A DNA stretch of 64,000 bases. Origin: Paulownia fortunei (lineage: Eukaryota > Streptophyta > Magnoliopsida > Lamiales > Paulowniaceae). The DNA lies in contig CM033123.1 in NCBI GenBank assembly GCA_019321725.1, positions 2,426,960 through 2,490,959 on the forward strand. Reading direction: 5' to 3'. This document shows positions 40,001 to 52,637 of this stretch, piece by piece (position 1 is the first letter of the stretch; each line of letters starts with the position of its first letter). Position numbers and translations under genes: made by a program. Below the pieces are notes generated by a model. It saw only the letters and a list, made by a program, of their open reading frames with translations. It searched no databases and was not told the DNA's origin.

Positions 40001-43000
40001 GACTTTCTTTAGTTTATTTTGTTCTCCTTGTGAACTTCTATCTCATTCTTTGATACCTTCCGCTGGTTTCTAATCTGATTTGTCCCTTCCTAGCTCATCT
40101 TTTCCATTTATTTCCTTTCTTTATCTGAAAATCTTCTTGACTGCCTGAACTATGAAGATTTTCCTTTCACTTAATGATCCTATTATTTCATTTGTTTTTT
40201 CCCAAACCATATTGGATGTTTGGAAATGAATATTCAATATCATCCTACTGTCTTATGAAGGATGTATTTGGAACTGGATTTATACGGCGTTTTCACATCT
40301 ATTTAATGGTGATTGGTTTCGTCAATCCATCTTCTTTTTTTTATTGGGGATGGGGCATGCTAGGGTCCTTATCTAGGTATGTGTGCATTTAGTTCAACTG
40401 ATATAGCATAATTCTTCAGTAAGAACTTACTGTTTTTGGAAGGGAAGGAAATGGGGTTTGGGTTTGAGAATCTCAGAGCTTAAAATCCAAAGCCAACTCC
40501 ACTATTTGGTGAAAAATTAAAATTTTTATTTGAAAAATCTATTTGGCATTTGGAAAGAAATGAAGTTTTGAAATGGAAATTAAACTTATACCAAAATGCC
40601 CTTCGTTTTTAATTATGCTGTAAAAAGAAACCATTTTATTAGGTAAATTATTTCGTATTGAGGTGATTATTATGTAGGCAACTAATCTTCTGAAAGTCTG
40701 AAACCAAATCCAGCAAAATCCTGATTATTTTGTCCTATTGAATGTGAAAATCCCAAATATCAGTCAAATAGTGCTAAGAAAATCTGTCCTATACAGCATT
40801 ATAATAATCCACATGCAGCTGATTAAAATAGCTATCAGACCAAATCCTGCCGAAGATTGTATCTAGTTGATTCTAATTGTGATCCGTGCCAATAAATATA
40901 TGGGACATATCTTTTTTTTCCACATATAGATGGCAAGGTACATTTACAAAACCATTATTGTATGAAGAAAGATGGGATATCTTTCACAAAAGTTTTTGAA
41001 AGTCACTGCCAGTCTGCCACCACAATTTCTGTTCTCTTCATGGGTGTTGAGACACACTTTCAAGAAACACCCTAAACTGCTATGTAAAGTTTGGAATTAA
41101 GAAGAAAGAAGAAGAAGCAGTCTTCTGAATGGGGTGCTTCTTGACTATCCGATCTGTTGGGAGAACTTAGGTCCCTCAAGTTTCAAGTACTTCTGAGGCT
41201 TTGGGCTTGAAGAGAGATTGTTAAGATAAGAAGCCTATCGGGACAAAAGATGGAAATTAGTGTTCAATTAAATTAACAGAATCTTTTTAATTCCAAATCC
41301 AGTGAGATCCCACGTTTTTTAGAAGATTTAGTAGCTTGTCTATAATTGCGTCAAAACCAAGTCGGGATCCTGTGTTATAACTTATTCATTCCAAACACCA
41401 AACATGGGATTTGCAAAACCAACTCCCATTAGATCCTGGCCAGCCAAACACACCGTCAATATATATATATATATATGCTTTTTCTTGATGTATCTCTTTA
41501 ACTTCTTTGTTCATCACATACAACACTTGCTTTCCAATGATGTTCTATGCTTTTCTTTTTTAAAAACAGACTTGCCCACAAGCAGAGGCGAGGACCTGCA
41601 GTCAAGATGCTTGCTTGAACTCTATGGACTTAAGGTAGAGTTGATTTGAGAATTGGCAAAGATATCTTTTGAAACTAGGTTGAAAGAAATCATGTCATTT
41701 AAAGGAGAGGGTCAAGGTGGTTGGTTTTCTGGATTAATTGCTGTCTTAATATCCTGTGGAGTAAAGTTGTGTTTATTAACTCCTCTGCAAAAGTATCTTC
41801 TGCTGTTAGTAATAATCTCCCCTGCAAAGTATCTTCTGCAGGTAGAGTGTAATAAAATGTTCGACTGTGTTTTGCCTTGAAGCTAACTATCTGCTTGAAA
41901 CTTTCTATGTCATATGAAATGGAAAGCCAATGGGAACAAGTCATTGATATACCCTGGTATTTGTCCTGCATTTCCTAGTGAATACAACTGAGACGGGGGA
42001 AAAATCACTGTGCAGGGATAAACTAGCTATTTTTCTGTGTCTATTTATCCAATTGCACTGTTGTTCCTAGAAGTGTAACAAAATTTTCCTGCTGTGTTTG
42101 TCATCCATGAACGGGAGCATCTTTTATGCTGTTCTCTGTGCCTAGACATCAAATTATGATGGTTCTAATTCTTTGGACAATGAATTTCTTGTTCCCATCA
42201 GTTAGCCGAGCTCCAGAGTAAAGTTCGCTCTGAAGTGAGTTCTGAATATTGGCTTCGTCTGCATTGTGCAAATCCTGACAAGCAGCTTTTTGATTGGGGC
42301 ATGATGCGATTACGTCGTCCTTTATATGGTATTGGAGATGCTTTTGCTATGGAAACTGATGATCCGCTGAAGAAGAAACGAGAGGCTGAGGTGAGGCTTG
42401 TTCTTTTTGACTTTTAGCAATTTTTGAGTTTCATGAGTGGTTCATCTGCTAACAAATTCATATAAATGCCACCTGAGTTTTTACTTGTGGCACCATGTCT
42501 TGAAAAGCTTATATATCTTGTTGCCTGATGGAAAGGATTTGATTGAATTAACAAGTTTATTTATTCTCTTTGCTGCAGAGATTGTCAAGATTTGAGGAAG
42601 AAGAAAGGAACCGTATAGAGACTAGGAAAAGGAAATTCTTTGCTGACTTACTTAACGCTGCACGTGAACTCCAATTGCAAGTACAGGCTGCCCAGAAACG
42701 GCGGAAACAGAGAAATGATGGTGTTCAGGCATGACCTTTTTTCTGCAATTTATTTTTTATCCTTTCTTTAAACTAGCAGTGTGGCACAGAAACAAGCAAA
42801 TATTATATGGAAGTAGATATCGCAGAAATGGCAGAAAATACTTGAAGCTAATATTGTGATGTCATACTTATTTACTTATTTTTTTTGTCCGGTTTCATTA
42901 TGGGATTTTTTTAATGGTTTCAAGTTTTAGAAGGCAAGGCTAAGGCATATATTATGAGTTTTGGAAACAAGTATTGTGATGACAAATAAATATCTTTTTG

Positions 43001-46000
43001 TTCAAATTGACATTGTTGTGATCACTTACCAAATGGAAATTGCAACATCTCTTGTGCGATTGTTTGGAAAGCCTCTATTATGATTGTGCCATTCTATGAG
43101 TTGCTACGCGTTTGATCTGTGAGATGTTTAGTCCTGACTCCCAATCAAACATGTGACTTTATTCTTTTGGCTTATTATCCCCTTTGGATATCTTATTGAT
43201 GATAGAAGCTATATCCTCTACAATTTTTCATTTGCGCAGGCTTGGCATGGAAGGCTGAGGCAACGAGCTACACGAGCTGAAAAATTGAGGTTCCAAGCTT
43301 TGAAAGCTGATGATCAAGAAGCTTACATGAAAATGGTTGAGGAGAGCAAGAATGAAAGATTGACGATGCTCCTGGGAAAAACTAATGATCTTTTAGTTCG
43401 TTTGGGAGCTGCTGTTCAACGTCAAAAAGACGCTGCACATGACAGCATCGAACCCCTGCAAAGTTCAGATACTGACTTGCCTGAGTTATCTGCTTCAAGG
43501 ACTGATACACCAGCACAATCACTTCCAGAAGAAGATGAAGAGGTTGATGATGAATCTGATGATAAAGTGAAGACAGGTGATTTACTAGAAGGGCAGAGGA
43601 AGTATAATTCTGTTGTACACTCAATCCAGGAGAAGGTATTACATGACTATCTGACAATTTGTTTTGTAACTTGTACCTCCAGTTTACACTTTCAGATCCA
43701 AGTCCATTTGGAAGGTTTCTGGCTTTTTTCCTCTAGCGGATATCTAATTGTCAAAGTTTCGCTGAAATCTAGCAACTGAAATCAGAAAAGTTTTTTTAGA
43801 TTTCTAGGCATCTCATATAACTCTTCACCATAATGGTTCTGCTTTGAGCACTTGGCAGAATGAGGGTGAAAGGTAAGAAGACATTGTTTGGATGAATGTT
43901 GCTATTATTCTTTTTGTCCTTGCTCTCCCCAGCGCTTAAGTAGGGATACTTCCTTGCAACAAAATTAGTCCCACATCATGCTTGTTGTCCTGCAAAACAA
44001 GTAGGACAAGGTGTTGGGATTGTGTGAAATTTGGGAAAGATGTTTATGTCTTTCTCTCTCTCTCGTTCTTTATGTCGTTTTCCATTCAATCACGCACATT
44101 AGAGAAATGATTGTGGCAGTTGTTCACCTTTCCTTTGCTCATTCTTCTAGGTAAACTCGTCTTATATAGTTTCGTTCATAATAAACTCTAAGGAGTGGGG
44201 AGAGTCAAGTTTAGAACTCTTTTCTTTTCTTTCTGCACCAAACAGGATTGCTGAACATGATTTTTCCCCATATTTGTTGGGCCTGCTACATTATGAAAAT
44301 TTCAAACCCTTGGATATTAATTTTCTAGTTACTAGCTCCTCATTTATAAACGTTGATATAACGTGACGAACTTTTGTAGGTGACCGAGCAACCGACTATG
44401 CTTCAGGGTGGAGAGTTAAGACCGTACCAATTAGAGGGGCTTCAATGGATGCTGTCGCTATTCAATAACAATCTAAATGGAATTTTAGCTGATGAAATGG
44501 GGTTGGGGAAAACAATTCAGACCATCGCTTTGATTGCATATCTCGTGGAGAACAAGGGTGTGACTGGGCCCCACTTGATTGTGGCCCCAAAAGCTGTCCT
44601 GCCAAATTGGATTAATGAATTTACAACTTGGGCTCCTAGGTATGTATTGAAATCTCTCCTGACGAGTAGTTTGTGAATAAATGCTTCAGCATTAATGGAC
44701 TTTCTCTATGTTTCAGCATTTCTGCTGTTCTTTATGATGGGCGTCTAGATGAAAGAAAGGCCATGAGAGAAGAGTATTCAGGAGAAGGGAAGTTCAATGT
44801 TTTGATTACCCATTATGATCTTATTATAAGAGACAAAGCATTTCTGAGGAAAATTCACTGGTATTACCTGATTGTTGATGAAGGTCATCGGCTTAAAAAT
44901 TATGACTGTGTTCTAGCACGGACTCTGGTTTCAGGGTATGGTCTCTAATAACTTTTAGTTATTGTTTTGGCTTCTATTTAGAACCGACACTTACAAATTT
45001 TCAAGTTGATACTTCAGTACTTATCTCTGCATGTTTGTCTCGACTTTGCATTTACTTCTCATTCTAAGTGGCTATTTGGGTAATTGAAAAAATTGCAAAT
45101 TTATTATATTGCTGTATGATTATGAAGTCATTTCTTATCATGGGTCTAGCGTGGTCCATCTATTTGTTATCATTTGATTGCATAGCAGTGTCAATATCAA
45201 GACTACTTTTAGATGAAATGATTCTCTAATTATTTATTGATTTTGACAGTTATCGAATTCGGCGGAGACTTCTTTTGACTGGTACTCCTATACAGAATAG
45301 CTTACAGGAACTATGGTCCCTACTTAATTTTCTCCTTCCTACTATCTTTAATTCTGTTGAAAACTTTGAGGAGTGGTTTAATGCTCCCTTTGCCGACAAA
45401 TGTGATGTTAGCTTAACAGATGAAGAACAGCTTTTAATCATTCGCCGCTTGCACCATGTATGTCTTGGTTCATTATGTGCCATTCCTTATATGTCAATAA
45501 TTCAACCTTCTATCTAATTATCTTTTCATCTTCTGCTTGCAATATGTTCCCAGGTCATAAGGCCATTTATATTGAGGAGGAAGAAAGATGAGGTTGAGAA
45601 GTACCTACCTGGTAAAACTCAGGTTATACTAAAATGTGACATGTCTGCATGGCAGAAAGTATATTACCAGCAAGTGACTGAAATGGGGAGGGTTGGTCTG
45701 GCTCACGGTGAGGATTTCCTTACATTAGCATCTCTCCCCTTAGTTCCTCTCCTATCTGAAGATGTGGATACTCTCATAATTTACTGCTTTACTTCATCTT
45801 TTCATGTAGAAATCAGGCACAAAATTTAGCGTTTCCTCACTTCAAGTTTCCCCCGCAAATAACACCTACTACCACCTTACCTTTGTCCTTAGTATAGTTG
45901 GTCATTATCTTTTATTGTGGTTTATTAAAAGATGTAGGACCAAATTACTCTAGTTGTGACTCAATTGTACTTGCACTGTCTCGTAATTTCTGGGATGACA

Positions 46001-49000
46001 AACATTTTAAGACCTACAATTGAATTTCTTCATGGCAGTCAAACTGATTGGAGGACAATATATAATTCAGCAAAACAAATGTTAAAAAAATTTATAATAT
46101 TTCATATGCATATGTTGAAATACTTGGCTATTTGGGGCAATGCTTAAGATTTTGCCTCAGTGGACAAATTTTGGCAAGGCATGATCATTGTACCCTAAGT
46201 GCAATCCTGACAAGAAGTATTTTTGTATGCCCAAAAATTAATTTTTTTGGAGAAATGCAGATAAATGATTTACCATAGGCCAACTGAAAATATTTTCCTT
46301 TTCTACTGCAACTTAAGAGTTATGGAGAGATGTGAACTGTGATTGTTGTTAGACTTGTGCATCTATAAGCTGATCTTTTTCCTGATTATTTTTTATGTAT
46401 GATTTCATATCTCTAGAGGTTAGACTTCTTCTGAGCTTGTGATCCTTTTCCTGATGTGAACGTAGAAGTTTTTCATGAACTAAACTTTTTAGTTGTAAAC
46501 TAAACTTTATATAATGTAGATAAACACATTAAAATCTTAAGCACTTTAAGGAATTGAAGAAATTTGACAAACAAGCAAAACCAGATGAATATATTGGCAA
46601 ATCTAATATGACACGTGCAAAATAAAACCTAGCTTTATTAAGAAAAAGTCAAAATTATTGGTATTCATTATTAAAATATTGTAGACGAGAAATTATAGAT
46701 TTTTTGGGTAATTAAAGATAGCATGCACAAAGTGCAAGGTTTGTTAGAGTAAAAGGACAAGCAAAATGGAACAGATTTAAGTTACATTTTCTTTCTAATC
46801 ATTTTTCATTTAAGACAACTGTTAGCAGAAGCATCCTTCCTCATGAAAGGAAAAAGAAAAAGAAACACAATAACCAACAGGTTTATATGGCTAGACAGAA
46901 TGGGCTACCCAAATGAGAGCTCTATCAAAAAGTGTCCTGGTTGTGATCACTTTTACAGAAACAATTCATGGTCTGTTGAAAGCTAATATTATGATGCTGT
47001 AAAGGTTTGTACCTCACTTTGACTTTATTCTATAAGTGTGTTTTAAAGAAAGAAACATACTATAACCAGAAATATGTATGTCAAAAGCTGACGTGAGAGA
47101 AGAATTTATTCTTGTTGGTAAGTAACATTGTCTGTATCTTGATTAATAAACTGTAGTTGTTGGCCAGTGCCAGCAACTCGCATGAGGTGTCAGAGAGTCG
47201 TGTCCCTTTTTGGAATCATGTCATATGGTATGGCATGGCAGCTCAACTGCCAAAATAACTAAATTTCATTATCAGATTTTAGTGGTTGGTATGAAAGAGT
47301 AAGGGTGTGTTGATGGCTAACTTGAAACTGTGTAAGCCATGTTTACCATACAAAGCTGGAACTTTTTCAAGTGCAAGGAAGTGACTGGCCATCTAGCCAC
47401 CTGTCTCCTAGTTCTGAATAAGATTTTTAGGTTCTGGTCGGATAGTCTATTCTTCATAGTTTTCAAATAGTTCCTTAACTGAGATGAAAATGAGTGTTTT
47501 ATCCAACACAGTGATAGGGACCACGAAATACTTATCTATAGTGGTTTAGTTTCTGCAATTATCAAACTGCTAAAAAAGTCCTTGATTGACATTGTCTTCT
47601 TCCTACATCCATCTGATGTTTCATTATATTACCATGTTTGCAGTTTATTGATATTTTCATATTGTCAGTCCTGTATCTTTTCATTCTGTTGTGTCTTTCC
47701 CAGCCCCAACAAACATCACACACCACCCCAGGAAAAAGGGAATACAAAAGGAAAAATAAAATGTCCGTTTTCCATTTCTTTTTAAATAGCTTTTAGGTGT
47801 GGGGGATTATGCCACGCAATCTGTGTCACCATAACAGGGATGGTTCCACAACCACTTCCTCTAATGTAGCTATTAGTTTTCCTATTAATCTGTCTTGGAG
47901 AGGGATAAGTCTCTCTTACTTGTAACATGAATTTGCAGGTAGTGGCCGGTCCAAAAGTCTGCAGAACCTGACAATGCAGCTCCGGAAATGTTGTAACCAC
48001 CCATACCTGTTTCTTGGGGAATATTTTATGCAGCGCAGTGAGGAGATGATCAGGGCATCAGGAAAGTTCGAGCTTCTTGATCGCTTACTCCCCAAACTTC
48101 ATAAAGCTGGGCACAGAATCCTCCTTTTCTCCCAAATGACTAAGCTCATGACCATACTTGGAGATTACCTGATGTTAAAAGGTTATCAGTTTCTTAGACT
48201 TGATGGCACTACTAGCACTGGTGACAGAGGCGAATTACTTAAACAATTTAATGCCCCCGACTCACCTTACTTCATATTTCTTCTAAGCACTCGCGCTGGA
48301 GGACTTGGTTTGAATTTACAGACTGCAGACACCGTGATAATTTTTGACAGTGACTGGAACCCTCAAATGGACCAGCAGGCAGAAGATCGGGCGCATCGCA
48401 TTGGACAGAAGAAGGAGGTCAGAGTTTTTGTGCTCGTCAGTGTTGGATCAATTGAAGAGGTTATCTTAGAAAGAGCTAAGCAGAAAATGGGTATTGATGC
48501 GAAGGTCATCCAGGCAGGACTGTTCAATACAACTTCCACAGGTTTGTCGATTACAATTAATTGATTTCTTGTCCTGTTTTTAGAAATGCAAAAGTTTAGG
48601 TGACAATATAATGAAGGTTGGGACTGCAATTAAGGGTGGCTTAATTACAGTATATGTCGTCGTTAGATTTGAACACTGGAGTGACTTTTTCTCTTGTATC
48701 TTTTGGATATAAACCGACACAATTAAAAGCAATTTTGGTGGTGATATCTACTTGACTATCATATCATTGCCTAAAATGTTCTGGAGCTCATATCTTCATC
48801 AACAATCCTACTTTTTCTGTTTATGGTTGGTTGAAGACAATATTGATGCAATTATTCCTTTTATATACAGCTCAAGACAGGAGGGAGATGTTGGAGGAAA
48901 TCATGCGTAGAGGTACAAGCGCACTTGGAACGGACGTGCCAAGTGAAAGAGAAATCAATCGTTTGGCAGCCCGATCAGATGAGGAGTTTTGGTTGTTTGA

Positions 49001-49523
49001 GAAAATGGATGAGGAGAGAAGGCAGAGGGAGAATTACAGATCCCGTCTCATGGAAGAACATGAGGTGCCAGATTGGGTTTATACTGTGCCTGAAATAAAG
49101 GCAGGCAAGGGGAAAGGATCTCTATACGATGATGCCCCTGTCACTGGAAAGAGACTTAGAAAGGAGGTAATTCGTGAGGATACAATTAGTGATGCGCAGT
49201 GGATGAAGGCTGTGGAGAATGGAGATGATGTATCTAAGCATCCTGCAAAAAGGAGAAGAGAGAATCCACCTGTCTTGAATAATGAATTGCCTAAAAATAA
49301 TGTTACTAATAATGTTGCTGGGGAGAAGAAAGTCACAGACTTGAAGAGTGAAACCGTTTCCATGGTGAGTGAGGCAAAGAGTGAAGATACCTTTGGCTGG
49401 ACCTCTCAAAGGTCCAAGTCTGAAGCTGAAAGTTCTCAAAAAAGCGGCTCAGACGGTTTGGAAGGTGGGTTGAATGGTTTAACATGGAGAGCACATAAGA
49501 GGAAGAGGTCAAGCTTGGTGTGA
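37037..49523 (+). CDS. CHR12: SNF2-family chromatin-remodelling ATPase, CHR12/CHR23 (MINUSCULE) type
   Basis: Twelve exons in phase: 37037-37321, 39590-39746, 41570-41634, 42202-42390, 42579-42728, 43240-43635, 44380-44639, 44717-44935, 45250-45457, 45554-45707, 47939-48541 and 48871-49523. They give 1112 residues, against about 1100 for Arabidopsis CHR12. The HSA region (about 240-310, [10 protein letters not shown] to RATRAEKLR) recruits actin-related proteins. The ATPase lobes carry GLGKT (455-459), DEGH (555-558), [28 protein letters not shown] and [11 protein letters not shown]. The SnAC region (about 900-960) reads [20 protein letters not shown]. The C-terminus is basic and Ser-rich with no bromodomain, which separates it from BRM. 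In Arabidopsis this type acts in SWI/SNF complexes in the nucleus and controls growth arrest and meristem maintenance. CHR12 and CHR23 cannot be told apart here. Intron 5 has a GC donor. Confidence 0.94.
37450..38620. repeat. Degenerate tandem array in intron 1 of the SNF2 gene
   Basis: About six or seven diverged units of roughly 145-215 bases. Recurring words in the same order are AGAAAGATTACAGTTTTGG (near 37491, 37653, 37797, 37955, 38131, 38561), TTTTCAAGAATTTGG (37549, 38008, 38428), GAGGCTACTCAGGG (37893, 38060, 38328, 38493) and TTAATTGTTTA-TTTTTGGAATT. Nothing in it codes for protein. Confidence 0.7.
42729..43239 (+). other. GC-AG intron 5 of the SNF2 gene
   Basis: The exon ends GTT CAG and the intron opens GCATGA; it ends GCGCAG before GCT TGG CAT. 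The join gives NDGVQAWHGR, a stretch conserved in this family as I recall it. The nearest GT (42721) would break the frame. Confidence 0.7.
45708..47938 (+). other. Intron 10 of the SNF2 gene
   Basis: A 2.2-kb intron splitting the second helicase lobe between GLAHG and GSGRSKSL. It holds AT-rich sequence and no recognisable gene or complete mobile element. Confidence 0.75.
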
Positions 49524-51004
49524 TTATTATCAGACAATTTCCTGAAGCATTACAACTTAGAAAGAAGTAGGTTAGTTACATTGGTAAATGCAGTCATCTG
49601 ACAACCCATTGACGCTTAGATTTGTTTTGAACCTGAAGCTGTAATTTACTTTCTTCGGCAGCTCTCTGCAACATAACATTTATTTGCAAATTGAACTTTT
49701 ACTCATTGTTTTCTCAATTGTGTAGGGTGCCCCTTCACTTAGATGGATTTGGGCCTTACGGTTTCGAAAATCCTAATACAATCTCGAAAAAACGATGAGA
49801 CAAAAGGAAAGCAGAATGGGCAGGTTGACAAACTGGTTGTGGAGAAAATTTCTTGCCATTCTTTCGCATTTACCTCAAGGATCATATTTAGTTCAGCAGT
49901 AGATAATTATAATTTCCTTGGGTTAATTGCAATTTATGCTCTTACTTTTGGAAATGAGCACGAAACCCCTGTGAACCAAATAGGATAATCAACAAATCTC
50001 TCTTTAATTTTAAAAAGCTTCCGTCTCCCTCATCAAATTAAACGTGTATTCCTTTACATTCTCATTTTTATCTTTTATCTTTTTGTTTTTCATTATTTTT
50101 TCTTTTTCCCACCATTTACTTCAATTTTTCCGTCTACTTCACCATTGAGTAAAGTGATTATTTTTGAATGAGCTTGAAAAATTTTAAATCCAATGTAATG
50201 GAAGAACTCTTTTTATTTTTCAAAGTGCGATAATTAAATTTTAGTGCAAACTTTAAGAAAATTTTTAACATATTTTAGCGTAACTCCCAATTTTAAAACC
50301 GTCAAATATTGAATCATCACAAAGATCTAAAAGTAACTTAAAAGTTTAGCAAAGTTTCTGAATTCATAATAGCTTTAAAAAAAAAAAAAATCAAAAGAGA
50401 CCGGCATATTTCTTAACGCTATAATTCTGAAATAATTTAACCTAAACCGTCGACCAAAATGAGGTTCAACAAAAGCAATCACATACATCAATATCGCTAA
50501 GAATTTCATAAAATGATATAGAAACCACACTCACACCCAGAAAATAAACATTGAAGAAATAACAAAATCAGAAACAAGCATTGGGGCAAGTGAACAGTAT
50601 AACAATGCCATCACACCATTTTCCAGCTAATCTGTTAGCAATATCCCTCATGAACTCCATTTTGCAAAAGTGCATGTGCACAGTATCAGTATGCAAAGGC
50701 AAGTAAACATGATTGAAAAAGCAGAAAGGAATCCTACCATGGTCCCTAACATAGGGTACCAAAAATTACAAGTCTACATGCGAAGTAGAAACATAAATAT
50801 GTCAAGTACCTTCTGATACACGGTGCTAAATAAGCTAAAGCAGATTAAGGGCAAAAATGTCCCATCAAACACAAACTGCTGATGGCATGCAGTTAGCTTC
50901 AGCCAGAAGCACAGCACCATCTCCTGCTCAAATCTACCTGACCCACCAAAGATCTCAACTAAAACTGATGATTGCTACTCTCAATGAGGACTGCAAGATA
51001 ATCT
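49524..51004. other. Convergent intergenic region (SNF2 and RanGAP 3' ends)
   Basis: Holds the 3'UTRs of two tail-to-tail genes. No coding sequence of known family was seen; the frame at 49743-49988 has no recognisable match. Confidence 0.5.
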
Positions 51005-52626
51005 TTAATCTTCTTGATTCACATCAAGATTTTTGAGTTTCGCTTCCAATTCATCCTGACTACCTTCATCTTCATCCCCACACTCCTTGTCATCAAAATC
51101 GTTTCCGTCAGGGTCATTCTCATCCAAGGGGCCAAGTTTATCAGGACAATCTTTAAAGATACCCTTCAACTCATCAATACCTTCCTCAGAAATGAAGTTT
51201 CCATTTACATTCAGGAACTTGAACCCAGGCAAAGGCATCAAAGCCTGAGCCAACATCCTAGCCGCGGCCCTTAGAGAGTTCTGGCTCATATCGACTTCCT
51301 TCAATTGCTCATGGCCTTCTCCCAATGCTTTGCTTATCTGAATTGTACCATCATCCTTAAGATCATTCTCGGAAAGGTTCAACTTCACAAGAGACTTCTT
51401 TCTAGAGATGCAAGCAGCTAAGCTGGGAGCAGCTTCAGCAGTTATATCATTTCCAGCCATCTCCAACACCCCAAGTGAGGGTGCTGACTCCTTGAGAGCA
51501 TTGGCTATTGCAATTGCTCCATCATCTTCCAGATTCAGGTAGCTCAAATAAATCTCGGTGAGACACTCATGTTTGTAGAGAGCCTCACTCAGCTTGACAC
51601 CAGCCTCTACACCAAACATGTTGTCCCGAAGATCAAGTTTCTTCAGATTCCTACATTGTGCAAGTGCTTCAGTCAAGGCAACCCCCCTTCAGAGCCAACT
51701 CGAGTAGATGAGCATCGAAAATCCTCTAACAAAGGACAGCGCTTCAGAATCTCAGAAATAGCAAGAGCCCCTTCATCTCCTGTCATATTGTTATGAAACT
51801 GAAGAACTCTGAGTGTCTCTGTGGAAGGAACCAACTCACAAACAGCTTGCGCAGCTTCCTTGGATATCCCATCATTCATAAGATATAGTTCTTCCAAGCT
51901 AATTTGAGACCGCAGGAGCTTCCCAAATGCTCTAACTCCCTTCTCACCTAAGGCATTGTCAGAGATATTCAGACACTTCAAATTAGAACCTTCCAGAGCT
52001 TCAGAGAATATATTCATGACATCAAGAGCTTCTGCTTCTGGTCTTCCTGCAACAAAATCTGACAGATCCACTTCCTTCAGTTGGTTCTTAATGGATGCTA
52101 AGATAGGTCCAGCAACATGAGCTGCGCCTAGACCAAAGCTTCGATTGCTAAAGCATATTTTAGTGTAAGAATTTCCAGGCTCTTTTAAGGGACTCAAAAG
52201 TGTTTGAGCCTCATCTTCTTCTATAAACGCCCGCTGACCTTTGGATATATCGAAAAATGTTTCATGAAAAGTGGAATCAACCTTGGGCATCGGTGCCTCC
52301 TTTTCCTCTATCCTGGAGCCTCCCTTGAGAACATCCAATATTAGCTTACTACATTCCCTAGCATATAACTGCACAGCAGAACTGCCATCACCATCAGGTT
52401 CTTGTTCATAATGTTGATTTGCACTAGCAAATGCTGATTCCTCAATTTGTTTGGCATGTTTTGAAGCCTCAACATTACTGAGACTGCCATACTTGCGGGT
52501 GAAAATAGTTGGTGTCGAGAGATTATTCGTCATTCGCTCCACTAGCATCTGCCGTGTGTTCTGACTTGGGGGCCAGAGTTTAATGGTAACGTGCCGGCGT
52601 TCTCCATTTGGTGTTTTGGAATCCAT
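51005..52626 (-). CDS. RANGAP: Ran GTPase-activating protein (RanGAP), WPP and LRR domains, frameshifted as read
   Basis: The start ATG is at 52626-52624 (MDSKTPNGERR) and the stop at 51005-51007. The N-terminal WPP domain (residues about 9-105, with KLWPPSQNTR) is the plant signal that targets RanGAP to the nuclear envelope and cell plate. Leucine-rich repeats follow (about 150-480: LKCLNISDNALGEKGV, LEELYLMNDGIS, LKKLDLRDNMFG, LVKLNLSENDLKDDG), then an acidic tail (DENDPDGNDFDD) typical of RanGAPs. It would accelerate GTP hydrolysis by Ran in the cytoplasm. The frame breaks at the G6 run (C6 on the + strand, 51682-51687): residues up to SEGG are in one frame and LTEALAQCR onward in another. 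With one more G the length would be about 540 residues, normal for the family. This may be an assembly error or a real null allele. The gene has no other damage. Confidence 0.9.
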
Positions 52627-52637
52627 CTCAACCAAAC

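Noticed and set aside
49743..49988. Open frame after the SNF2 stop codon, considered as an extra exon
   Set aside because: The SNF2 protein already ends at the expected length and the frame shows no family similarity.
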